Assembly (NCBI GenBank): GCA_937776645.1 | Contig: CALMRI010000028.1 | Location: forward strand, 1-36,641 | Reading direction: 5' to 3' | DNA: 36,641 nucleotides | From: an uncultured Alphaproteobacteria bacterium | GTDB lineage: Bacteria > Pseudomonadota > Alphaproteobacteria > Thalassobaculales > Thalassobaculaceae | Shown here: in pieces, positions 1-9,371 of the stretch | Position numbering within the stretch: the first letter of the stretch is position 1 | Layout of the letters: each line of letters opens with the position of its first letter | Position numbers and translations under genes: made by a program | The notes under the pieces: model-generated | Seen by the model: the letters and a program-made list of their open reading frames with translations, nothing else | What the model was told of the DNA's origin: nothing | Databases searched by the model: none

Positions 1-1251
1 CACCTCGTAGAAGGCCGAGACATAAGGGCAGGGGGTTCCGGGATCGGCGACGATGATGGCGTCATCGTCAAGCACCGAGCGGAGCGCCGCCATGGTGCGT
101 TCCGGCTTGATCGGTCGCTCCAGGCTATCGGCCAGCGGTTGGAACGCCGCCCATTTGATCCGCTTGGCTATCGCGACCGCTGCCGCGCCGCCAAAGCCGG
201 CGGGCTTATCGGCCCGCAGCGCCAGTTGACGGTTGATCGCTTCCAGGGCCAGGCAAGCGTCCGACACCACGCCGACCTCGGTGCGATAGGACGCGGAGAT
301 CACCTGCGGGTCGGAATCGATATGGACGATGCGGGTTTGTTTGGTCGGGACCCGCCAGCGCTCGGTGGTGACCGATCCGGCGCGGCAACCGATAAACACC
401 ACGAGATCGGCCTGCAATACCAAGTCACGGGTCGCATCCACGCCGCCGTTCGATCCGACAACGCCGACACAATTGGGATGGGTTTCCGTCAAGCTGCCCT
501 GGCCCGAGACCGTGGTGGCAACGGCGATATCAAGGCTGTCGACAAGCCTTCGGAAGGCCGTTTCGCCGCCGGCCAGGACGATGCCGCCACCGCAGATGAT
601 CACTGGGAACTTGGCGGAAAGAATTGCCTCCAAGGCCGCCTCGACCTCTATCGGGTCCGGTCCGCTCGGATAGGCTGGGTAGGTTTGATGGCGGGGGTCG
701 GCCCAGATCTGATCTGGATCCACCGGGTCGCGCTGCACGTCGATCGGCAGGCCAAGATGCGCCGCCCCGGGGCGGCCGGTGGTCATTGACCGGAACGCGG
801 TTCGAACCATATCCGGCAGCATGTCGGCGCGCGGGATCACCGCGTTCCATTTGGTTAGTGGCCGCATCAACCCTTCTTGATCCAACTCGGTCAGCGGGTA
901 ATGTCCGCGCGATCCCACCGAGACATCCGAGGTGATCGCCAGAATCGGCACCGAGGACTCACCCGCCTCGACCAAGCCCGGCAGGATATAAGTCGCGCCG
1001 CCGCCCGATGGCCCCTCGCAAACGCCGACTTTTTTGGTGACCCGGGCATAGCCGTCGGCCATATAGGCCGCCGACCGCTCATCGCGGGTCAGAATATGCT
1101 CGATGCCGTGGTCAAGCTGATAGAGCGCGTCATAGAACGGCAGCGTCGTGTCGCCGCAAAGGCCGAAAATATGACGAACGCCATGCGCTTCTAGCATCCG
1201 AACCAAGGCCTCGGCGCCATTGAAGACATTGTCGGCTGGTTTATTCTTCAC
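1..1251 (-). CDS. ThDP-dependent acetolactate synthase-like enzyme (3' end outside window)
   Basis: An open frame of 417 codons runs off the left edge with no stop, so the C-terminal ThDP-binding domain is missing. The start is a GTG at 1251 (VKNKPADNVFNGAEALVRML), with AGGGA about 8 nt upstream. The visible part has the N-terminal pyrimidine-binding domain, including the conserved acid in TRDERSAAYMADGYARV (about residues 54-70) that normally activates ThDP, followed by the central domain (VIICGGGIVLAGGE and a VVFIGCRAGS stretch). This architecture is shared by acetolactate synthase, benzoylformate decarboxylase, oxalyl-CoA decarboxylase and related enzymes. Without the C-terminal domain and FAD-contact residues I cannot choose the substrate; 'thiamine pyrophosphate-requiring enzyme' is the safe name. 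The enzyme is probably cytoplasmic. It is the outermost gene of a minus-strand run that includes aspartate aminotransferase, but about 770 bp of decayed DNA separates the two, so an operon is unlikely. Confidence 0.88.
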   Translation of the reverse strand, partial: MKNKPADNVFNGAEALVRMLEAHGVRHIFGLCGDTTLPFYDALYQLDHGIEHILTRDERSAAYMADGYARVTKKVGVCEGPSGGGATYILPGLVEAGESSVPILAITSDVSVGSRGHYPLTELDQEGLMRPLTKWNAVIPRADMLPDMVRTAFRSMTTGRPGAAHLGLPIDVQRDPVDPDQIWADPRHQTYPAYPSGPDPIEVEAALEAILSAKFPVIICGGGIVLAGGETAFRRLVDSLDIAVATTVSGQGSLTETHPNCVGVVGSNGGVDATRDLVLQADLVVFIGCRAGSVTTERWRVPTKQTRIVHIDSDPQVISASYRTEVGVVSDACLALEAINRQLALRADKPAGFGGAAAVAIAKRIKWAAFQPLADSLERPIKPERTMAALRSVLDDDAIIVADPGTPCPYVSAFYEV

Positions 1252-1522
1252 GATACGAGTCCCTGTTTTGACGTGTGGTGATGCGGCCGCATTGGTGTTG
1301 CCGCTTGTATTTGGATTCGGTCTTGCCCTCTCCGTCAACGTCCAATCAAGATCCGGGGTAATCCATTCGGTACTTGACGGTTGATTCTATCACGGGCGGC
1401 TCACCGACCGCTCTGATGTCGCGTGGAGATAGCCGCAGGTTACCGCGAAATACGGCACCTCGGCGGAGCTATTGACCCACCCGGCGATCGCGCAACCTAT
1501 TGCATGATTTGCCGCGGCAGGG

Positions 1523-1869
1523 TCAGGGCGAGGCCGGATTGTTCCGTTGTTCGACCACCTGATCCGCAATTTTCTGGACTTCGGGGTCGACAACCACGAT
1601 GGCGATATCAGTAGCAAGATAGGCATTCAGTGTTCCCTGCACGAACTCAACCGACCCAAGGGTCGTCGAATAAGGCCATACCCGATGGAAAGTTTGGTGC
1701 TGCCTGGCATTTTCGGGCTTTATCGCAGGAGCCGTCGGCGGTCGTGCTACCCTTGGGCTCAATCGTCCTGGTCGCATGCAGAAGGGATTCGAAGAGCGAT
1801 GTCTTGCCCCTCTGGTACGGGCCCAACCAGGACCGCGCACCGGGTGGTTCCTTCGTTGGCACTGGCCAT
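1523..1869 (-). pseudogene. Remnant of elongation factor G-like GTPase (N-terminal part, frameshifted)
   Basis: Three reading frames together spell the start of an EF-G-like translation factor. From ATG 1869 the frame reads MASANEGTTRCAVLVGP. One extra C in the run near 1830 shifts the P-loop into the next frame, where it reads LGPYQRGKTSLFESLLHAT (Walker A GPxxxGKTS) followed by the switch-like segment. A second shift near 1670-1680 moves to the frame reading GSVEFVQGTLNAYLATDIA and VVVDPEVQKIA, the equivalent of the DxPG/G3 region. Homology then stops after about 110 residues of a protein normally near 650-700 residues. Further downstream, 1390-1470 on the same strand encodes SAEVPYFAVTCGYLHATSE, which weakly resembles the EF-G C-terminal domain and may be the other end of an internally deleted gene. 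This is a dead gene: two frameshifts and a large deletion. The rest of 1252-2022 shows nothing else recognisable. Confidence 0.72.
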
Positions 1870-2022
1870 CTTGCTGGCCCCCTCTGTCTGGTGGCGAGCT
1901 CTTCACACGAGCCCGACCGTTTTTACACGACGGCTCTGACCCCGGCGGATGCCGTGTGACCCGTGAGTATTGCCGACAGGGATGGGCTCCCGGTGGCGCA
2001 AGGGCCAATGCGACAGGTGGTT

Positions 2023-3348
<1,326 letters not shown>

Positions 3349-3404
3349 TCACATAACGGAGCTCCCACATTGCGCTCGGGAGATCTTTCCACGAGGGGAA
3401 TAGG

Positions 3405-3872
3405 ATGGCTGGGCGAATTTCAGACGATCAGGCAATTCCAAAACCTAATGCGGTCGACCGCCATACGTTCGTGCGGGATATCGCGCGCGCTTTGCTGCAA
3501 GCGGCTGGCGCTGCTGAAGAAGATATGGTGCCGCGGGTGGAACATTTCCTTGGGGGCGTCATTCACTATCTCCTGGGCCGTATCCATAATCGCCCGGAGC
3601 TTCCGCGCGAGCGGGCCCTGCGGCGCAGAAAGGCGCCGCTCGTGCCACTGGTCAACGGGCTGTTGAAGCGCCAGCGTAAAACGATGGGGAATTACTCCGA
3701 GACCTTGCAGGAATGGTTTAGCGGCTTGATCGAGGAATGCGAGGCCGGAAAATATAATCCGCTTGCGGCGTGGGCTTTCACCGCGTTGTTACGTACCCAA
3801 CCGCGCCAGACGGTGCAGACCACGGATCTGGCGAAGCGATCCTTGCGGTTGGACTTGGGCATGCCGGCCTGA
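3405..3872 (+). CDS. Uncharacterised helical protein coupled to a phosphoesterase gene
   Basis: A 155-residue protein that I do not recognise. It is charged and predicted mostly helical by eye, with no signal peptide, membrane segment or cysteine motif. It begins MAGRISDDQAIPKPN and has a basic middle (RERALRRRKAPLVP and LLKRQRKTMG). It ends 5 bp before the start of the metallophosphoesterase gene, so the two are very likely co-transcribed and translationally coupled; the shared role is unknown. The codon use resembles the neighbouring genes, which supports a real gene. The ATG at 3405 follows a GAGGGGAATAGG stretch that supplies a good ribosome binding site, better than the earlier plus-strand starts in another frame. 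Confidence 0.7.
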   Translation: MAGRISDDQAIPKPNAVDRHTFVRDIARALLQAAGAAEEDMVPRVEHFLGGVIHYLLGRIHNRPELPRERALRRRKAPLVPLVNGLLKRQRKTMGNYSETLQEWFSGLIEECEAGKYNPLAAWAFTALLRTQPRQTVQTTDLAKRSLRLDLGMPA

Positions 3873-3877
3873 AGGCG

Positions 3878-4711
3878 ATGCAGCTGCTCGCGATCAGTGA
3901 TCTTCACCTCTCGCATCCAGTGAATCGCGCAGCGCTGCTTGATATACCCGATCATGGCGACGATTGGCTGATTATCGCCGGAGATGTCGCGGAACGGTTG
4001 GATCATCAGGAATTGGCCTTCCAGGAGCTTGGCCGTCGCTTTGCCAAACTGATTTGGGTGCCCGGCAATCATGATCTTTGGACGGTTCCACGTGGTGGCG
4101 AGACCCCGTTGCGGGGCGATGCTCGCTATCAGGCTCTGGTCGAGCTGGCCCGGGCGTATGGGGCGGTTACTCCCGAAGACCCATTCCTGGAATGGCCTCG
4201 GGCTGGGCCTGACGGGAGCCGTATCCTGATCGTCCCGTTGTTTCTCCTCTACGACTACAGCTTTCGTCCGGCGGAGATCGAACGCGCCGAGGTCCGCCGC
4301 TGGGCTCGCGAACAGGGCGCCGTGTGCAGCGATGAGGTCTGGTTACACCCAGACCCATTCCCAAGTCGCGAAGCTTGGTGCTGGGCCCGGTGTCAGGAGG
4401 CCGAACGCCGGCTCGCGACGCTGCCGAAGGATTGCCGAACTATATTGGTCAATCATTGGCCGATGCGCGCCGACCTGATCCGGATACCCCGGATCCCGCG
4501 GTTCACTCCCTGGTGCGGCACGGTTTTGACTGATGATTGGCACCGTCGATTTCAGGCCGTGGCCGTGGTGACTGGGCATCTGCATACCCGCCGCACGGAT
4601 GTCGTGGACGAATGCCATTTTGAGGAAGTGTCCTTGGGTTACCCAAGGCAATGGCAGTGGGATAGGGGGATCGATTCCTATTTTAGGGTGATTTTGGGAA
4701 ATGGCGGATAA
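3878..4711 (+). CDS. Calcineurin-like metallophosphoesterase
   Basis: A 277-residue protein with the full set of metallophosphoesterase motifs: DLH in LLAISDLHLSHP (residues 3-14), GDVAE, GNHDLW, VNHWP and a C-terminal GHLHTR. These supply the Asp, His and Asn ligands of a di-metal centre that hydrolyses phosphomono- or diesters. The substrate cannot be told from sequence. There is no signal peptide, so it is cytoplasmic. The start at 3878 was chosen over upstream in-frame codons because the family motif begins within a few residues of it and GAAGG lies just upstream, overlapping the end of the preceding gene. It forms a two-gene unit with the unknown gene before it. Nothing suggests damage: motifs and length are normal for the broad family. 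Confidence 0.88.
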   Translation: MQLLAISDLHLSHPVNRAALLDIPDHGDDWLIIAGDVAERLDHQELAFQELGRRFAKLIWVPGNHDLWTVPRGGETPLRGDARYQALVELARAYGAVTPEDPFLEWPRAGPDGSRILIVPLFLLYDYSFRPAEIERAEVRRWAREQGAVCSDEVWLHPDPFPSREAWCWARCQEAERRLATLPKDCRTILVNHWPMRADLIRIPRIPRFTPWCGTVLTDDWHRRFQAVAVVTGHLHTRRTDVVDECHFEEVSLGYPRQWQWDRGIDSYFRVILGNGG

Positions 4712-4897
4712 GCCATGCATCTCTGTTTATCTAACCGGGGTCTTCACATACACTCGGCTTTCTATTGAGATGATGTGCGGGGTGCGACGCGAGCTTGGGA
4801 TGAGGCCAGCGTCTGGTTCGATTTGGCGGCCGAGTGCAATGTCGTATTGGAATCTCGGTGACATTCGGGATGTTTTACTCATTTGTGAGAGCGTGTG

Positions 4898-6151
4898 ATG
4901 GAAGTGGTGATCGTCGGCGCCGGCATCGGTGGGCTGACGCTGGCGTTGAGCCTGCACCAAGCTGGCGTCGCGTGTCGTGTGTTCGAAGCCGCTCCGTCCA
5001 TAAAGCCGCTTGGCGTCGGGATCAATCTATTGCCGCATGCAATGCGGGAGTTAGGAGACCTGGGTCTAGAGTCGGCGATCGCGGCGCGTGGTATCGAAAC
5101 CAAAGAAGTTTGTTTTTACAACCGGTTTGGCCAGCACATCTTCACCGAGCCGCGTGGTCGTTTCGCGCAATATGACTGGCCGCAATACTCGATCCATCGT
5201 GGCGACCTGCAGGCAGCCTTGGTGGAGGCGGTAGTCGAGCGTCTGGGGCTGGACGCGTTGGTGACCGGATATCGGTTCATCGGCGCGGATCAAGACGGCT
5301 CCGGCGTCGTGGCCCGGTTTCAGGACCCGCGGAGCGGCAAAGTCTTACCGTCGGTCCAAGGGGATGTCCTGGTCGGCTGTGACGGCATCCGCTCGGTGCT
5401 GCGGGCTCAGTTACACCCCGGGGATGACCCGCTGATCTACTCCGGTATCACGATGTGGCGGGGTATGACCCGATGGCCGCCTTTCCTGAGCGGCGCCAGC
5501 ATGGCCTACGCGGGCTGGCTGGCGACCGGCAAGGTTATTGTCTACCCGGTGCGCGATGCAATCGACGCCGAGGGACGCCAACTGGTCAATTGGCTTTGTG
5601 AGTTCAATACCCCGCCGCGTGATCCGAGTGGGGATTGGAGCCGGCCGGGCGAGTTGAATGATTTTCTCTGGGCCTGTCAGGATATGCATTTTGATTGGCT
5701 GGACATACCGGCTTTTGTCAAGGCGGCGGATTTCATTCTGGAATACCCGATGGTCGATAAGGACCCTCTGGAGCGGTGGAGTTTCGAGCGCATGACATTG
5801 CTCGGAGACGCCGCGCATCCAATGTATCCTCGCGGCTCCAACGGCGCAGGCCAAGCGATCCTGGATGCGCGAACCCTGGCTGGGCATCTGGCGCGGCAGG
5901 GGAATCCGGTCGCTGCGTTATCGGCTTATGAGAATGACCGTCGCGAAGCGACCAGCGCCGTGGTCCAGGCCAACCGACGGATCCCGCCCGACGCGATCCT
6001 GCGCGAGGTCTATGAGCGGACCGGAGACAGGCCATTTTCCAATATCGATGAAGTGATCAGCCAGGCGGAGTTGCAGACGTTATCCGAGCGATACAAACAG
6101 ATCGCCGGCTTTCAGCGTGAGGCTCTTCGCGATCGCAGTGATTTGGTCTGA
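4898..6151 (+). CDS. FAD-dependent monooxygenase (UbiH/salicylate hydroxylase type)
   Basis: A 417-residue group A flavoprotein monooxygenase. Residues 3-15 give the Rossmann dinucleotide motif VVIVGAGIGGLTLAL, a DG-type motif appears as VLVGCDGIRSVLR, and the second FAD motif is TLLGDAAHPMYPRGSNGAGQ. Such enzymes use NAD(P)H and O2 to hydroxylate aromatic or other small substrates. The PMYPRGSNGAGQ version is common in a subgroup annotated only as 'flavin-dependent oxidoreductase', so the substrate is open. The start may be GTG 4895 or ATG 4898; I prefer the ATG. The 186 bp between the phosphoesterase and this gene contain no convincing feature. A small dyad, TTGGCC-GATT-GGCCAA at 6178-6193, lies 27 bp after the stop; it has no T-run. 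The gene appears to stand alone ahead of the urea transport operon. Confidence 0.9.
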   Translation: MEVVIVGAGIGGLTLALSLHQAGVACRVFEAAPSIKPLGVGINLLPHAMRELGDLGLESAIAARGIETKEVCFYNRFGQHIFTEPRGRFAQYDWPQYSIHRGDLQAALVEAVVERLGLDALVTGYRFIGADQDGSGVVARFQDPRSGKVLPSVQGDVLVGCDGIRSVLRAQLHPGDDPLIYSGITMWRGMTRWPPFLSGASMAYAGWLATGKVIVYPVRDAIDAEGRQLVNWLCEFNTPPRDPSGDWSRPGELNDFLWACQDMHFDWLDIPAFVKAADFILEYPMVDKDPLERWSFERMTLLGDAAHPMYPRGSNGAGQAILDARTLAGHLARQGNPVAALSAYENDRREATSAVVQANRRIPPDAILREVYERTGDRPFSNIDEVISQAELQTLSERYKQIAGFQREALRDRSDLV

Positions 6152-6336
6152 GTAGGCGCCGTGCGAGGCCGTGGTGGTTGGCCGATTGGCCAAACGATAG
6201 CGCAATGACGCCTTTAATTTTCACCAACGCCTATAATTTAGGCTGCCTCTGTGCTAGTGGTTAAAAAATGTGCAATTTTAATATTTAATTGAGTCGCGAA
6301 TATAATTTTTCGGCGAAAACTCTAGCATTTTGCGGA

Positions 6337-6352
6337 TGGCATGGATCTTGAA
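6337..6352 (+). promoter_or_regulatory. Candidate sigma54 (-24/-12) promoter for urtA
   Basis: The sequence TGGCATGGATCTTGAA fits the sigma54 pattern TGGCAC-N5-TTGCW, with the -24 GG intact and correct N10 spacing. It deviates at the -12 element, where GA replaces GC. It lies 38 bp before the urtA start in an AT-rich region, leaving room for a short leader with a GGAGGGAG ribosome binding site at about 6376-6383. Urea uptake genes in many proteobacteria are under NtrC/sigma54 nitrogen control, which makes the position meaningful, but I found no clear palindromic NtrC site upstream. Confidence 0.4.
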
Positions 6353-6390
6353 TTACTGGGATATACAATTCATGCGGAGGGAGTTTCGCA

Positions 6391-7674
6391 ATGCGATCGA
6401 GTACTATTTTGGGACTGGCCACGACAGCGGTCATCACGCTTGGCTTGACCACGGCTAGCATGGCGGCGGAAACCATCAAGGTTGGTGTTTTGCATTCGCT
6501 GTCCGGGACCATGGCGATCAGTGAGACCACATTGAAGGACACCGTCCTGATGTTGGTTGAGGAACAGAATAAGAAAGGCGGGCTGCTGGGGAAAAAGCTT
6601 GAGGCCGTGGTGGTCGACCCGGCTTCTGACTGGCCGCTATTCGCCGAAAAGGCTCGCGAGTTGCTGGAGGTTCACAAGGTCGACGTGGTGTTCGGTAACT
6701 GGACCTCGGTCTCGCGCAAATCGGTGCTTCCGGTTTTCGAGGAGTTGAACGGTCTGTTGTTCTATCCGGTCCAGTATGAGGGCGAGGAAAGCTCGAAGAA
6801 CGTGTTCTACACTGGCGCTGCGCCGAACCAACAGGCGATCCCGGCCGTCGACTATCTTATGGAGGAGGGCGTCAAGCGCTGGGTGCTTGCTGGCACCGAC
6901 TATGTCTATCCCCGCACCACCAACAAGATCCTCGAAAGCTATCTCAAGACCAAGGGCGTGGCGGCGACGGACATCATGATCAACTACACGCCGTTCGGTC
7001 ATTCCGATTGGCAGACGATCGTCTCCGACATCAAGGCTTTTGGTGCGGCCGGCAAGAAAACGGCTGTGGTCTCGACGATCAATGGCGATGCCAATGTGCC
7101 TTTCTACAAGGAACTCGGTAACCAGGGCTTGAAGGCGCAGGATATCCCGGTTATCGCGTTCTCGGTTGGAGAGGAAGAGTTGTCCGGCATGGACACCACG
7201 GCACTGGTCGGTCACCTCGCGGCCTGGAATTACTTCATGAGCGCCGAAGCCGAGGTCAATGCCGCGTTCATCAAGATATGGCACGCTTTTATCAAAGACG
7301 ATAAGCGCGTGACCAATGACCCGATGGAAGCTCATTACATTGGCTTCAACATGTGGGTGAAGGCGGTCGAGAAGGCTGGTACCACGGATGTCGATAGCGT
7401 GCGCAGCGCCATATACGGCGTCACCTATCCCAACCTCACCGGTGGCACCGCCGTCATGAACACCAACCATCACCTGACCAAGCCGGTACTGATTGGCGAG
7501 ATTCAGGCTGACGGTCAGTTCGAGACGGTTTGGCAGACCACGGGCGGGGTGATTGGCGACGCCTGGACCGACTTCCTTCCCGAGAGTGCCCGTCTGGTTG
7601 CCGATTGGACGGCGCCGATCAACTGCGGAAACTTTAACATCGATAGCGGCAAGTGCTCGGGTCAAAACTACTGA
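6391..7674 (+). CDS. urtA: Urea ABC transporter substrate-binding protein UrtA
   Basis: The periplasmic urea-binding protein (427 residues) that delivers urea to the UrtBC permease. Residues 1-25 form a Sec signal peptide with probable cleavage after ASMA, giving a mature start AETIKVGVLHSLSGTM typical of the branched-chain amino acid/amide binding fold. UrtA-type features include NGLLFYPVQYEGEESS and NYFMSAEAEVN; the length is normal. The start at 6391 is supported by GGAGG 10 nt upstream and by the signal peptide. It opens the urt-ure block. Regulation is suggested by the sigma54-like element upstream and by the hairpin after the stop, which would give more binding-protein transcript than downstream permease transcript, as is common in ABC operons. 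Confidence 0.97.
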   Translation: MRSSTILGLATTAVITLGLTTASMAAETIKVGVLHSLSGTMAISETTLKDTVLMLVEEQNKKGGLLGKKLEAVVVDPASDWPLFAEKARELLEVHKVDVVFGNWTSVSRKSVLPVFEELNGLLFYPVQYEGEESSKNVFYTGAAPNQQAIPAVDYLMEEGVKRWVLAGTDYVYPRTTNKILESYLKTKGVAATDIMINYTPFGHSDWQTIVSDIKAFGAAGKKTAVVSTINGDANVPFYKELGNQGLKAQDIPVIAFSVGEEELSGMDTTALVGHLAAWNYFMSAEAEVNAAFIKIWHAFIKDDKRVTNDPMEAHYIGFNMWVKAVEKAGTTDVDSVRSAIYGVTYPNLTGGTAVMNTNHHLTKPVLIGEIQADGQFETVWQTTGGVIGDAWTDFLPESARLVADWTAPINCGNFNIDSGKCSGQNY

Positions 7675-7697
7675 TCTAGAGACCAGCTGAAAAGACA

Positions 7698-7722
7698 GAC
7701 CCCGGCGATGACCGTCGGGGTC
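7698..7722 (+). terminator. Hairpin between urtA and urtB (attenuating terminator or RNA stabiliser)
   Basis: GACCCCGGCG, loop ATGAC, CGTCGGGGTC form a 10-bp stem with a single G-U pair, 24 bp after the urtA stop. It is followed by CCATTTCTA, a weak T-rich tail. A stable hairpin directly after the binding-protein gene usually causes partial termination or protects the 5' transcript. Confidence 0.7.
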
Positions 7723-7751
7723 CATTTCTAAACAGGTCAGGCAGTCGGTCC

Positions 7752-9368
7752 ATGCGGTTACGCTTTCGCCTCTCCATGCTCGTTGTGTTGTTCGCGGTTG
7801 CCCTGTCCGTCTGGGTCCCGCAAGCGCAGGCTTCAGCCCTTGAAGGCGCGGTGACGGCGCTGGATGCCCGGTCTTTCGCCGCCAAGTCGAAAGCCGTTGA
7901 CGCGTTGGAGGCCCTGGGCGAGCCCGATGCCCTGCCGGCCCTCAGAGCGATGCTTGAAGGCATGCTGTTCCGTGAAAAAGCCTCGAAGCGCGTGGTCATC
8001 GCGGAAAAGATCGGCGGCGAATACAAGATCAGCGACGCGCTGAGCGGCGCCGAGTTGGGACAGGTGAAGAAAGCCAAGCTGAAGAAAGTTTCCGTCAACA
8101 ACAGACTTCGCGGGCGGTTACAGCTCGCCATAGGCAGTCTCGCTTTGAACGCCAGGGACGCCGAAACCCGCACTAAATCCGCCCGAAGCCTCACTAAACA
8201 GGGCAATATTTCCATGCTCCCGGCGCTTGATAAAGCGATCGCCGCGGAGACCGAGCCTAGTGTCGAATCGACCATGCGGATCGCCCGCCACGCGATCCAG
8301 ACCAAAGCCGGCAACCAAGCCGACCGGCTGGCAGCGATCACGGCATTGGACGGGGTTCTCGATCAGGACGTAATGTTCATCCTCGGCACCTTGTCGCAGA
8401 AGGCCAACGAGGCCGACCCGGTTGTCCGGGCGCTGGCGGCCGCCACGCTGGCCTCGACGGAATCCAGCGGTCGTTTTTATGGCGCCGCGGAGACCCTGTT
8501 CTTCGGGATTAGCTTGGGGTCAGTTCTATTGCTGGCAGCGGTCGGCCTGGCGATCACCTTCGGGGTCATGGGCGTGATCAACATGGCGCATGGTGAGATG
8601 ATCATGCTCGGCGCCTACACGACCTATGTGATCCAGCAGTGGTTGCCGAATGCCATAGAAGTGTCGCTGGCGATTGCGATCCCCGCGGCCTTTCTGGTTT
8701 CCGGTGCGGTAGGGATGGCTATTGAGCGTGGGGTGATCCGTTTGCTTTATGGTCGGCCCTTGGAAACTCTGCTGGCGACGTTCGGTATCAGCCTAATTCT
8801 GCAGCAGGCGGTGCGAGTGATCTTCTCACCGCTTAATCGCTCGGTGATCACCCCAGATTGGATGAGTGGTGCGCTGGAGGTCAATGCGGCACTTTCATTC
8901 ACTTATAACCGGTTGACCATCGTGATCTTCACGATCGTGCTACTGGCGGGGATCGCGGCACTGCTGCGCTATACTGCGTTTGGCCTGCAGATGCGGGCGG
9001 TGACGCAGAACCGACAAATGGCGTCGGTCATGGGTATCCGTACCAACTGGATCGATGCGTTGACCTTCGGGTTTGGCTCCGGAATTGCCGGTATCGCCGG
9101 GGTAGCGCTTAGTCAGTTGACCAATGTCGGTCCCAATCTCGGCCAACAATATATCGTCGACAGCTTCATGGTCGTGGTGTTCGGCGGGGTCGGCAATATC
9201 TGGGGCACGGTGCTGGGGGCGATGACCCTGGGCGTCGCCAACAAGCTTCTGGAGCCCTGGGCCGGCGCGGTGCTCGGCAAGATCTTCATCTTGATCTTCA
9301 TCATCCTGTTCATTCAAAAGCGGCCCAGCGGCATGTTCGCGATCAAGGGCCGGGCGGCGGAGAACTGA
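7752..9368 (+). CDS. urtB: Urea ABC transporter permease UrtB
   Basis: A 538-residue inner-membrane permease. It has a signal-like hydrophobic start (residues about 1-27, cut near QAQASA) and then a soluble N-terminal domain of helical, HEAT-like repeats to about residue 240. The permease domain follows, with multiple transmembrane helices and LivH-family motifs such as GVMGVINMAHGEMIMLGAY and a second GIAGVALSQLTNVGPN loop. The long N-terminal domain is the normal UrtB architecture and separates it from LivH. It ends 3 bp before urtC, which indicates translational coupling. It pairs with UrtC to form the urea channel, energised by UrtD and UrtE. Confidence 0.96.
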   Translation: MRLRFRLSMLVVLFAVALSVWVPQAQASALEGAVTALDARSFAAKSKAVDALEALGEPDALPALRAMLEGMLFREKASKRVVIAEKIGGEYKISDALSGAELGQVKKAKLKKVSVNNRLRGRLQLAIGSLALNARDAETRTKSARSLTKQGNISMLPALDKAIAAETEPSVESTMRIARHAIQTKAGNQADRLAAITALDGVLDQDVMFILGTLSQKANEADPVVRALAAATLASTESSGRFYGAAETLFFGISLGSVLLLAAVGLAITFGVMGVINMAHGEMIMLGAYTTYVIQQWLPNAIEVSLAIAIPAAFLVSGAVGMAIERGVIRLLYGRPLETLLATFGISLILQQAVRVIFSPLNRSVITPDWMSGALEVNAALSFTYNRLTIVIFTIVLLAGIAALLRYTAFGLQMRAVTQNRQMASVMGIRTNWIDALTFGFGSGIAGIAGVALSQLTNVGPNLGQQYIVDSFMVVVFGGVGNIWGTVLGAMTLGVANKLLEPWAGAVLGKIFILIFIILFIQKRPSGMFAIKGRAAEN

Positions 9369-9371
9369 TCC

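Noticed and set aside
4701..4898. 65-codon plus-strand frame between the phosphoesterase and the FAD monooxygenase
   Set aside because: It starts inside the phosphoesterase gene without a good ribosome binding site and has no homology that I recognise.
6178..6193. TTGGCC-GATT-GGCCAA dyad after the FAD monooxygenase as a terminator
   Set aside because: The stem is only 6 bp and no T-run follows on the plus strand; too weak to list as a terminator.
6637..7725. 362-codon open frame antisense to urtA
   Set aside because: It mirrors urtA codon periodicity and shows no recognisable domain.
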